A stretch of DNA of 64,000 nucleotides, taken from positions 214,256 to 278,255 of the forward strand of contig JAEKDP010000005.1 of NCBI GenBank assembly GCA_016521575.1, in the 5' to 3' direction. Every line of letters starts with the position of its first letter. Within the stretch, counting starts at the first letter, position 1. Positions 56,907 to 64,000 of this stretch are shown here, in pieces. A program made the position numbers and the translations under genes. The notes below the pieces were generated by a model. The model was not told the origin of the DNA. It was given only the letters and a program-made list of their open reading frames with translations, and did not search any database. Source of the stretch: Rhodobacteraceae bacterium F11138 (GTDB lineage: Bacteria > Pseudomonadota > Alphaproteobacteria > Rhodobacterales > Rhodobacteraceae).

Positions 56907-58340
56907 TTAGCCGCCATCGTTCAGCGCGCCGTTCTTCCAGGTGCCCGATGCTTCCTGACCGCTGGAATACCGCATTGTTCCGGCCCCCTGGCGCTTGCCT
57001 TTGCTGAACGTGCCTTCGTAGACGTCGCCGTTGGCATAGGTCGCGACACCCTGGCCGGTGATTTCGCCGTTTTGCCACTGGCCAACATATTTAAAGCCGT
57101 TCGGCATGACGATTTCGCCGGTGCCGTGGCGCTGATTGGCCTGGAATTCGCCGGTGTAGACGGTGCCGTCGGCAAAGGTTGCCTTGCCCGTGCCCTGGCG
57201 CTGGCCTTCGACCCAGTCACCTTCGTACCGATAGCCATCGGAATAGGTCATGACGCCCTCGCCGTGGTTCAGGGCGTTCTTGAATTCGCCCTTGTAGACG
57301 ACGCCATTGGGATAGGTGGCCGTGCCGGTGCCGTCAATCACGCCAGCGGTCCAGCCGCCGTCATAGGTGGCGCCGTCCGGATAGGTGATCTTGCCGGTGC
57401 CATCCGCCAGATCGGCGGTGAAATCCCCGATATAGACTGATCCGTCCGGATAGGTGACCTTGCCTTTGCCGTCAATCTGACCGGCGGCCCAGTCGCCGAT
57501 ATAGACATACCCGTCGGTGCCGGTAAATGTGCCGACCCCGTCGCGGCGGTCTTCCGAGAACGCGCCATCATAGACATCGCCATTGGCATATTCGACCCGG
57601 CCCTTGCCCTGACGCCGCCCGCCGACGAACTGGCCGGTATAGACATCGCCATTGGGCTGGGTCAGCGTGCCGGTGCCGTCGAACTGATCGTTGGTCCAGT
57701 TGCCCACATAGATCAATCCGTCCGGCAAAGTCAGCTTGCCCTGTCCGCTGCGCTTTCCGGCCTTGATTTCACCGTCATAGACCGCCCCGTCGGAATAGGT
57801 GATGACGCCCTTGCCTTCCTTGATGCCATCGACCCAGTCGCCGTTGTATTCATATCCCGCCTGCGTGCGCATGATGCCCTGGCCATGATGTTGCGCATTG
57901 CGAAACCCGCCTTCATAGCGGACGCCGTTGGCATAGACCGCGACGCCCTGGCCCTGGATCAGGCCTTCGTGCCATTCGCCCTCATAGGTGCCGCCATCGG
58001 CAAAGGTGATCTTGCCTGTTCCTTCCGGTTTTCCCTTGGCGAATTCGCCTTCATAGACCGACCCGTTCGGGAAGCGGGCCTTGCCCTTTCCCTTGATTTC
58101 GCCCTGAACCCATTCGCCGGAGTATTCATATCCATTGGGCAGGGTATACGTGCCGGTGCCGTGCTGAAGGCCACCGCTGAAGGTGCCCTTGTAGACGCCG
58201 CCAATGTCGTCCTGGGTGGTCAGCACGCCGTCATCCTGGGCCCGGGCGACATCGGCGGTTCCCAGGGTCGTGGCAATGGCAACGGCCGTGCAGAGACAGC
58301 TCCGCGAAACGGTCAGGCGAAAATAATTGAGTCGTGTCAT
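56907..58340 (-). CDS. Secreted MORN-repeat protein
   Basis: A 477-residue protein with a signal peptide (RLTVSRSCLCTAVAIATTLG and a likely cut after ADVARA), followed by 18 consecutive MORN units of exactly 23 residues. Each has YxGxx...GxGxxxxxxG. A partial unit closes the chain. MORN repeats fold as beta-hairpin ribbons that bind lipids or proteins. An upstream frame extends to 60035 but lies antisense to nadE. Start ATG 58340 gives the signal peptide; an earlier ATG at 58388 is possible. Function unknown; periplasmic or surface location is likely. Confidence 0.87.
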   Translation of the reverse strand: MTRLNYFRLTVSRSCLCTAVAIATTLGTADVARAQDDGVLTTQDDIGGVYKGTFSGGLQHGTGTYTLPNGYEYSGEWVQGEIKGKGKARFPNGSVYEGEFAKGKPEGTGKITFADGGTYEGEWHEGLIQGQGVAVYANGVRYEGGFRNAQHHGQGIMRTQAGYEYNGDWVDGIKEGKGVITYSDGAVYDGEIKAGKRSGQGKLTLPDGLIYVGNWTNDQFDGTGTLTQPNGDVYTGQFVGGRRQGKGRVEYANGDVYDGAFSEDRRDGVGTFTGTDGYVYIGDWAAGQIDGKGKVTYPDGSVYIGDFTADLADGTGKITYPDGATYDGGWTAGVIDGTGTATYPNGVVYKGEFKNALNHGEGVMTYSDGYRYEGDWVEGQRQGTGKATFADGTVYTGEFQANQRHGTGEIVMPNGFKYVGQWQNGEITGQGVATYANGDVYEGTFSKGKRQGAGTMRYSSGQEASGTWKNGALNDGG

Positions 58341-58496
58341 GAAATGGTCCGGTGCCCCAAAGTTGATCGGCGTCGTTTCATTTGCCATGAAATTAGGCCA
58401 GTGCAGGGCCGGGGGCAATGTCTTTTGCCGCTGTCGGCTTTCCCTCGCGGACCGATCTGGTAAAGGGCAGGCAACTGGTATTGGCGTGAGGGCAGA

Positions 58497-60155
58497 ATGG
58501 CTGACCGATTTCGTGTGACACTGGCACAGTTGAACCCGGTGGTCGGGGATCTGGCGGGCAACGCCGCCAAGGCCCGGGACGCCTGGCAAAAGGGGGCCGG
58601 GGCAGGGGCGGATCTGGTCGCCTTGCCCGAGATGTTCATCACCGGCTACAACGCGCAGGATCTGGTGATGAAGCCGGCCTTTCATCTGGCGGCCATTGAA
58701 ACGGTGCGGCAGTTGGCGGCCGATTGTGCGGATGGGCCGGCGCTGGCCATCGGTGCACCGTGGCTGGAGGGCACGGCGCTGTACAATGCTTATCTGATCC
58801 TGACGGGCGGACAGATCGTCAGCACGGTGCGCAAACACCATCTGCCCAATGAAACCGTGTTCGACGAAGAACGGATATTCGATGCCGGACCGCTGGGCGG
58901 GCCTTATGCGGTGGGCGATGTGCGCATTGGCAGCCCGATCTGCGAAGATGCCTGGCACGAAGATGTGGCCGAAACCCTGGCCGAAACCGGTGCCGAATTC
59001 CTGCTGGTTCCGAATGGGTCGCCCTATTATCGGGGCAAGTTCGAGACGCGGTTGAATCACATGGTGGCGCGGGTGGTGGAAACGGGTTTGCCGTTGATCT
59101 ACCTGAACATGGTGGGCGGGCAGGACGATCAGGTATTCGACGGCGGCTCGTTCGCGTTGAACCCGGGCGGTGAGCTGGCCTTGCAAATGCCGCTGTTTCA
59201 GGAAGACATCACCCATCTGGACCTGGAGCGCGGCGATACGGGCTGGCGCATCGTGCCGGGCGTCGAACATCCTCATCCGGATACATATGAACAGGACTAT
59301 CACGTCATGGTCCTTGCCCTGCGGGACTATATGGCCAAATCGGGGTTCCAAAAGGTGTTGCTGGGCCTGTCGGGTGGCGTGGACAGCGCCATCGTGGCAA
59401 CCATCGCGGTGGATGCGTTGGGTGCGCAAAACGTCCGCTGCGTCATGTTGCCTTCGGAATACACCAGCAGCGAAAGCCTGCAGGACGCCGAAGCCGTCGC
59501 CAAGGCGCTGGGGTGTCAATACGATTACGTCCCCATCAGCGAAGGGCGGGCAGCGATCCTGAACACGCTGGCGCCGCTGTTCGACGGGCTGGACCCCGGC
59601 GTGACCGAAGAAAACATCCAGTCCCGCCTGCGCGGTCTGCTGTTGATGGCGATGTCCAACAAGTTCGGCGAAATGTTGCTGACCACGGGCAACAAATCCG
59701 AGGTCGCGGTGGGCTATGCGACGATCTATGGGGACATGGCGGGCGGGTACAATCCGATCAAGGATCTGTACAAGACCCGCGTGTTTGAAACCTGCCGCTG
59801 GCGCAATGCCAACCATCGCGATTGGATGCAAGGCCCCGCCGGTGAGGTGATCCGCGCAAGCATCATCGACAAGCCGCCAACGGCAGAACTGCGCCCGGAT
59901 CAGAAAGACAGCGACAGCTTGCCCGAGTATCCTGATCTCGACGCGATGCTGGAAATCCTGGTCGACAAGGACGGCTCCATCGCGGATTGCGTCGCCGCGG
60001 GGTTCGACCGGGATGTGGCGAAAAAGATCGAGCATCTGATTTATATCAGCGAGTACAAGCGGTTTCAGTCCGCGCCCGGTGCCCGGCTGACCAAAGGGGC
60101 GTTCTGGCTGGATCGCCGCTATCCCATCGTCAATCGTTGGCGTGATCCGGGTTGA
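58497..60155 (+). CDS. nadE: Glutamine-dependent NAD(+) synthetase
   Basis: A 552-residue enzyme that amidates nicotinate adenine dinucleotide. The N-terminal nitrilase domain has Glu45 in VALPEMFITGYNAQ, Lys in TVRKHHLPNETVFD, and Cys in GSPICEDAWHED. The C-terminal synthetase has the ATP PP-loop LLGLSGGVDSAIVATIAVDA and TTGNKSEVAVGYATIYGDMA. Divergent from the MORN gene across 156 bases. Typical full length. Confidence 0.97.
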   Translation: MADRFRVTLAQLNPVVGDLAGNAAKARDAWQKGAGAGADLVALPEMFITGYNAQDLVMKPAFHLAAIETVRQLAADCADGPALAIGAPWLEGTALYNAYLILTGGQIVSTVRKHHLPNETVFDEERIFDAGPLGGPYAVGDVRIGSPICEDAWHEDVAETLAETGAEFLLVPNGSPYYRGKFETRLNHMVARVVETGLPLIYLNMVGGQDDQVFDGGSFALNPGGELALQMPLFQEDITHLDLERGDTGWRIVPGVEHPHPDTYEQDYHVMVLALRDYMAKSGFQKVLLGLSGGVDSAIVATIAVDALGAQNVRCVMLPSEYTSSESLQDAEAVAKALGCQYDYVPISEGRAAILNTLAPLFDGLDPGVTEENIQSRLRGLLLMAMSNKFGEMLLTTGNKSEVAVGYATIYGDMAGGYNPIKDLYKTRVFETCRWRNANHRDWMQGPAGEVIRASIIDKPPTAELRPDQKDSDSLPEYPDLDAMLEILVDKDGSIADCVAAGFDRDVAKKIEHLIYISEYKRFQSAPGARLTKGAFWLDRRYPIVNRWRDPG

Positions 60156-60200
60156 GCCCGGCCCGGGCCATTTGCAAACAACGTGGACGCCGGTGACCTG

Positions 60201-60593
60201 CTACAGCCACCACTGGTCTATCCGGGCAATGTCCTGATCCGACCAGCCGAAGTGATGTGCAAATTCGTGGATCGTGACATGGGCGATCAGATCGTCCAGA
60301 GCCACGTCGCCCCTGTGGCGCCATTCAGCCAGTATGGGTTGACGGAACAGCCAGACCAGATCCGGGCCAATGGGTTGATCCCAGACCGATTTTTGCGTCA
60401 GGGGCACGCCTTCATACAGCCCCGTCAGCTCCAGACGATCCGCCAGGCCCAATTCACGCAGCATTGAGCGATCGGGCCAGTCCGTGACGCGCACGGCGAC
60501 GGCGCGGGCCGCCTCGCGAAAGGCCTGTGGAAACCCGTCCACCGTGGCCGCTGCAACGGTCTCAAAGTGCGAAAGCGAACTGTCCTGAGCCAT
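60201..60593 (-). CDS. Zincin-like metallopeptidase family protein
   Basis: A 130-residue protein with the minimal zincin motif HVTIHEFAHHFGWSD near residue 107, where HExxH supplies two zinc ligands and the catalytic Glu. The N-terminal half is helical. It matches the short DUF1025-type metallopeptidases common in alphaproteobacteria. The start at 60593 (MAQDSSLSHFE) fits the family, while 60647 would add 18 residues. It is convergent with nadE. Substrate is unknown. Confidence 0.85.
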   Translation of the reverse strand: MAQDSSLSHFETVAAATVDGFPQAFREAARAVAVRVTDWPDRSMLRELGLADRLELTGLYEGVPLTQKSVWDQPIGPDLVWLFRQPILAEWRHRGDVALDDLIAHVTIHEFAHHFGWSDQDIARIDQWWL

Positions 60594-60710
60594 GCGTCTT
60601 GTGGTGCCTTCGGGCAGGATGAATGGATCGGGCGGATGGCAATTCACGACATATGTAAAGCGTTCCGGGGAAAAATTGAAACCGGTGTCCGCCGCAGCGG
60701 GTGAACCCCG

Positions 60711-61586
60711 TCAGTCGTCTGCGCCTGCGGTGGAATCGGATCGCAACGACAGCCCGGTGAAATCGAACAGATCAGGGTCCAGCAGATGCGAAGGCCGCGT
60801 ATTCATCAGGGCGCGGAACATCTTTTGCCGCCGCCCCGGATGGTTCTTTTCCCAGCCGTCCAGCATCTGTTTCACCTGCTGCCGCTGCAACCCGTCCTGC
60901 GAACCACACAGATCACAAGGGATGATCGGATATTGCATCGCCTGGGCGAACCGGTCGCAATCTTCTTCTGCGACATGGGCCAGGGGACGATAGAGAAACA
61001 GATCGCCTTCTTCGTTGACCAGCTTGGGCGGCATTGTCGCCAGCCGCCCACCATGAAACAGGTTCATCATGAAGGTTTCCAGGATGTCGTCCCGGTGATG
61101 CCCCAGAACGACCGCGCTGCAACCTTCCTCGCGGGCGATGCGATACAGGTTACCCCGGCGCAGGCGCGAACACAACGCGCAGAATGTTCTTCCCGCGGGC
61201 ACCTTGTCCATCACGATGGAATAGGTGTCCTGATATTCGATCCGGTTCGGCACGCCCATGCGTGTCAGGAAATCCGGCAGGACGGTGGCGGGAAAACCCG
61301 GCTGGCCCTGATCCAGATTGCAGGCCAAAAGATCCACCGGCAACAGCCCGCGCCACTGCAATTCATACAGCACCGCCAACAAGGTATAACTGTCCTTGCC
61401 GCCCGACAGACAGACCAGCCAGCGCGGACGGGGCAGGGACGGATCATGCGCATCGGGACCGACCATGCCGTATTGTTCGACCGCTTCGCGGGTCTGGCGC
61501 ACGATTCGCTTGCGCAGTTTCTTGAATGCGGTGGTGCGTGGCGCACCGGCGAACAATGGGTGAATATCGTCGTCCTGATCCAACAT
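60711..61586 (-). CDS. ttcA: tRNA 2-thiocytidine(32) synthetase
   Basis: A 291-residue PP-loop ATPase that thiolates C32 of certain tRNAs using an Fe-S cluster. The PP-loop is [20 protein letters not shown] near residue 57. The cysteine pair is [15 protein letters not shown] near 135, and a later Cys in [14 protein letters not shown] also fits. The C-terminal has [20 protein letters not shown]. Length is normal. The tRNA-Cys gene lies nearby but is not a required partner. Confidence 0.96.
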   Translation of the reverse strand: MLDQDDDIHPLFAGAPRTTAFKKLRKRIVRQTREAVEQYGMVGPDAHDPSLPRPRWLVCLSGGKDSYTLLAVLYELQWRGLLPVDLLACNLDQGQPGFPATVLPDFLTRMGVPNRIEYQDTYSIVMDKVPAGRTFCALCSRLRRGNLYRIAREEGCSAVVLGHHRDDILETFMMNLFHGGRLATMPPKLVNEEGDLFLYRPLAHVAEEDCDRFAQAMQYPIIPCDLCGSQDGLQRQQVKQMLDGWEKNHPGRRQKMFRALMNTRPSHLLDPDLFDFTGLSLRSDSTAGADD

Positions 61587-61696
61587 GGCTTCGCTTTAGT
61601 AGAGTTGCCACGGCCCGGCAAGTCTCACGGGCACAACCGCTTGCGCCGCGCGGGATGGGCCACTAGAAGCAGCCCGATACCAGACCGGAGACCACC

Positions 61697-62794
61697 ATGG
61701 GTTTTAAAATGGGAATCGTGGGGCTGCCCAATGTGGGCAAATCCACCCTGTTCAACGCGTTGACACGCACCGCCGCCGCACAGGCCGCCAATTTCCCGTT
61801 CTGCACCATCGAGCCCAATGTCGGTGATGTTGCCGTGCCGGATGCCCGGCTCGACAAGCTGGCGCAAATCGCGGGGTCGAAACAGATCATCCCGACGCGG
61901 ATGACCTTCGTTGATATCGCCGGGCTGGTCAAAGGGGCCTCCAAGGGCGAGGGTCTGGGCAATCAGTTCCTTGCAAATATCCGCGAAACCGATGCCATTG
62001 CGCATGTGTTGCGCTGTTTTCAGGACGACGACGTGACCCATGTCGAAGGCCGGGTCGATCCTGTGGCGGATGCTGAAACCATCGAGACCGAACTGATGCT
62101 TGCCGATCTGGAAAGCATCGAAAAGCGGCGCGCGGGGCTGGTGCGCAAGCTCAAGGGCAACGACAAGGAAGCCGCGCAGCAGGACCGCCTGCTGGCCGCC
62201 GCGCAGGACATGTTGGAAAACGGCAGGCCCGCACGCGCGGTCCCCGTCGAAGACGAAGATCGTCGCGCCTGGAAACTGCTGCAACTGCTGACCACCAAAC
62301 CGGTGCTCTATGTCTGCAATGTCGGCGAGGCGGACGCCGCATCAGGCAACGATCATTCCGCGAAAGTGGCCGAAATGGCCGCAGCGGAAGGCAATTCCCA
62401 TGTGGTGATCAGCGCCCAGATCGAAGAAGAGATCAGCCAGCTCGATCCTGAAGAAGCACAGATGTTCCTGGACGAGATGGGTCTGGCCGAAGCCGGCCTC
62501 GATCGCCTTATCCGGGCCGGATATGAATTGCTGCATCTGGAAACCTATTTCACGGTCGGCCCGAAAGAGGCGAGGGCCTGGACCATCCGCGCCGGAACCC
62601 GCGCACCGCAGGCTGCGGGGGTGATTCACGGCGATTTCGAAAAAGGTTTCATCCGCGCTGAAACCATAGCCTATGACGCTTTCGTGTCGCTGGGCGGTGA
62701 GCAGGCGGCCAAGGAAGCCGGTAAAATGCGGGCCGAAGGGAAAGCCTATGTGGTGCAGGACGGCGACGTGCTGCACTTTCTGTTCAATACCTAA
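61697..62794 (+). CDS. ychF: Redox-regulated ATPase YchF
   Basis: A 365-residue Obg-family ATPase associated with ribosomes and stress. The P-loop is GIVGLPNVGKSTLFNALTRT at residues 7-26. G3-like DIAGLVKGASKGEGLGNQFL and the coiled-coil insert are present, and the C-terminal TGS domain has LETYFTVGPKEARAWTIRAG then PQAAGVIHGDFEKGFIRAET. This family uses ATP because its G4 motif is altered. AGGAG-like sequence is weak before the ATG, but the start is conserved. Confidence 0.97.
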   Translation: MGFKMGIVGLPNVGKSTLFNALTRTAAAQAANFPFCTIEPNVGDVAVPDARLDKLAQIAGSKQIIPTRMTFVDIAGLVKGASKGEGLGNQFLANIRETDAIAHVLRCFQDDDVTHVEGRVDPVADAETIETELMLADLESIEKRRAGLVRKLKGNDKEAAQQDRLLAAAQDMLENGRPARAVPVEDEDRRAWKLLQLLTTKPVLYVCNVGEADAASGNDHSAKVAEMAAAEGNSHVVISAQIEEEISQLDPEEAQMFLDEMGLAEAGLDRLIRAGYELLHLETYFTVGPKEARAWTIRAGTRAPQAAGVIHGDFEKGFIRAETIAYDAFVSLGGEQAAKEAGKMRAEGKAYVVQDGDVLHFLFNT

Positions 62795-62995
62795 GCCAAT
62801 CCGCGTTTTTCATATAGCTCGGGTGCCGAACGGTGCACAGCAGCCGTTCCAAGACTCCGGGTCATTGTTGAAATCTCACCCAACAGGCCTCGGGCAAGCC
62901 ACACGGGCTGCGCGCGCCGAAAATCCAGGTGTTTGCAGCGCGGCAACTGTCCGGCGATAAAAGAACCGCGGACATATTGTCGATGCTACACCCTG

Positions 62996-63024
62996 TTGAC
63001 ACTATACCGATCTGTCCCTAGACA
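62996..63024 (+). promoter_or_regulatory. Promoter of tRNA-Cys
   Basis: TTGACA (62996-63001), a perfect -35, is followed after 17 bases by TAGACA (63019-63024). The tRNA starts 30 bases further on. Confidence 0.8.
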
Positions 63025-63053
63025 CCGCTCTGTTAAAGAACGCACCATGCGAC

Positions 63054-63127
63054 GGCGAGTTGGCGGAGTGGTGACGCAGCGGATTGCAAATCCGTGTACA
63101 CCGGTTCGATTCCGGTACTCGCCTCCA
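63054..63127 (+). tRNA. tRNA-Cys (anticodon GCA)
   Basis: A 74-base cloverleaf. The acceptor GGCGAGT pairs with ACTCGCC, the anticodon GCA is at 63086-63088 in the loop ATTGCAAAT, the T-arm is CCGGTTCGATTCCGG, and the 3' CCA is encoded. A perfect-match promoter lies 30 bases upstream. Its 3' end is next to a tyrosine-integrase remnant, so it is the likely attachment site of an integrated element. Confidence 0.97.
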
Positions 63128-63195
63128 ATGTTTTCAATGACTTGCGTCATGTCAGCACTCCTTATGCTCGATTTTTGAAACAGGTGTTGAAACAT

Positions 63196-63570
63196 TCATG
63201 TTTCCTTCCTGTTCTGTTCAAAGCGGTTTCGCGCGTCTTGCGCCCGCGTTGCCAGTTCTCGCTGGCGGATCATCCCTCCATATTTTTTCAACATCTCAAC
63301 GCCAGAGTGACCCTTGACAGCCTTCACCATCTCGTCGTCACAACCTGACTGATAAAGTTCGATGGTCGCATTCTTGCGCAGCCCGTGGGTGACATAGCTG
63401 GCCGCGTCCGGGTGCTGCATCTTGGCTTTGATCTTGCGCATTTCCTCAGCGACCGTGCGATAGCGAACGGGACGGCCCGCTTTGTCGGTAATGACCGTCA
63501 GCCCCTTCTTTTCGACCGTTGCCAAATATGCCTTTAGCCGGTCGGTCAAGGGTATCCACAAGGGTTTGTC
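63196..63570 (-). pseudogene. Tyrosine-recombinase (integrase), C-terminal remnant
   Basis: Only the C-terminal ~125 residues are left. They carry the catalytic HGLRKNATIELYQSG (HxxR), VKAVKGHSGVEMLKKYGG with the second His in GHS and the likely nucleophile Tyr. The frame is open to 63570 (DKPLWIPLTDRLKAY), where an IS21-type end begins, so insertion probably cut off the N-terminal part. Its reading direction toward tRNA-Cys fits a phage or island integrated there. It is probably inactive. Confidence 0.85.
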
Positions 63571-63590
63571 GTGTCAATTGGCATTGAAGT

Positions 63591-63624
63591 TTGACCCCCT
63601 ATCGGCGTCCAATATTGACCCCCT
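63591..63624. repeat. Subterminal repeats of the IS21-type element
   Basis: Two direct copies of TTGACCCCCT, at 63591-63600 and 63615-63624. Such repeats near IS21-family ends bind the IstA transposase. Confidence 0.8.
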
Positions 63625-63700
63625 TGTGCTGAGCAGGCCCGGCGCTGCGTAGCCCTCACATAGCGCAGCGGCGGCGGGCCTGCGGGGTTTCGGGTTAGCG

Positions 63701-64000
63701 CTATGCGCGGTTCTTGAAGCGCCAGCTTTCGTTTCCGGTTTCGACGATCTCGCAGTGGTGCGTAAGCCGGTCGAGCAACGCGGTTGTCATTTTGGCATCG
63801 CCGAAGACGCTGGGCCATTCGCCGAAGGCCAGGTTGGTTGTGACGATGATGGATGTGCGTTCGTAGAGTTTGCTGATCAGGTGGAACAGGAGCTGTCCGC
63901 CGGTCTGGGCGAAGGGCAGATAACCCAGTTCATCGAGGATCAGGAAGTCGAGGCGGGAGATGAGATCGGCGGTTCGGCCCTGGCGTTCTGCGCGGGCTTC
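63701..64000 (-). CDS. istB: IS21 helper ATPase IstB, C-terminal part
   Basis: The last 99 residues of IstB, an AAA+ ATPase that helps the IstA transposase choose its target. The Walker B region is [20 protein letters not shown], followed by [20 protein letters not shown] then [20 protein letters not shown], and the tail [16 protein letters not shown]. The 5' part and istA lie beyond 64000. It reads toward the IS end, as expected. Confidence 0.93.
   Translation of the reverse strand, partial: EARAERQGRTADLISRLDFLILDELGYLPFAQTGGQLLFHLISKLYERTSIIVTTNLAFGEWPSVFGDAKMTTALLDRLTHHCEIVETGNESWRFKNRA

Larger units (their letters stand above)
63572..64000 (-). mobile_element. IS21-family insertion sequence, one end
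   Basis: The element seems to start with TGTCAA at 63572, interrupting the integrase frame. Two subterminal repeats TTGACCCCCT (63591-63600 and 63615-63624) are typical of IS21 ends. The istB 3' end lies inside and the element runs off the window. An inverted repeat (CGCTGCG 63643-63649 with CGCAGCG 63664-63670) lies between end and gene. The other end and target duplication cannot be seen. Confidence 0.85.

Noticed and set aside
56907..58340. The 69-base periodic repeats as a possible CRISPR array
   Set aside because: The repeats are coding, imperfect at DNA level, contiguous with no spacers, and translate into MORN units.
58341..60035. An N-terminal extension of the MORN protein to 1042 residues
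   Set aside because: It would be antisense to nadE. The signal peptide directly after ATG 58340 marks the real start.

Overview
The window looks like chromosomal DNA of an alphaproteobacterium of the Rhodobacteraceae, most likely the Roseobacter side. This rests on high GC, many overlapping or ATGA-coupled genes, and typical neighbours: cobW-cobN behind a B12 riboswitch, Hsp20 next to a DUF1150 protein, trxB divergent from an Lrp regulator, a fused ATP sulfurylase/APS kinase, DUF2161, DUF1467 and Hint-domain proteins, and betI-betC-betA. The species cannot be named from the sequence alone. Most of the window is ordinary core genome on both strands. The clearly accessory part is the right edge.

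Layout. 1-2650: B12-riboswitch operon (DUF1636, cobW, start of cobN) on the minus strand. 2769-5242: family II pyrophosphatase, sulfotransferase and a DUF2161 protein. 5243-6108: AT-richer stretch with one possible small membrane-protein gene. 6109-8262: CIRCE-controlled groESL. 8369-15682: EamA transporter, lipase-PhnM pair, purEK, small heat-shock protein with DUF1150, PhzF and a GT10 glycosyltransferase. 15748-23423: sat-cysC, trxB/lrp, Hint protein, pgeF-midA-lgt, ubiK. 23740-29310: ybjN, proC-CsaA-hydroxyacid dehydrogenase, thymidine kinase, an unknown HTH-like protein and a ketoacyl-ACP synthase III. 29437-37485: carB, aspS, an acetyltransferase, a response regulator with a tiny membrane protein, methylmalonyl-CoA epimerase and DUF1467. 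37586-43610: DUF2855 and the glycine-riboswitch gcvTHP operon. 43819-51886: lipoprotein, YebC, nitroreductase with an ArgP-like remnant, lysE, an EamA transporter, betICA and a YdcH-like protein. 51907-54586: an ScfR/RamB-type regulator and a frameshifted Bcr/CflA transporter. 55080-56831: leuA with a leucine-rich leader peptide. 56907-62794: MORN-repeat protein, nadE, a zincin, ttcA and ychF. 63054-64000: tRNA-Cys, an integrase remnant and the end of an IS21-family element.

How it works together. Several units carry visible control: a cobalamin riboswitch, a tandem glycine riboswitch, CIRCE and RpoH-like heat-shock promoters, a candidate BetI operator, paired TTTGCAAA sites before the ScfR-type gene, and a probably leaderless attenuator peptide before leuA. 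Glycine cleavage, choline-sulfate to betaine-aldehyde conversion, sulfate activation and cobalt chelation are the recognisable pathway modules. The best candidates for something new are the leuA leader, the homopolymer frameshift in the drug-efflux gene, the LysR HTH piece reading in frame into a nitroreductase, and the AT-rich small gene at 5501-5764.
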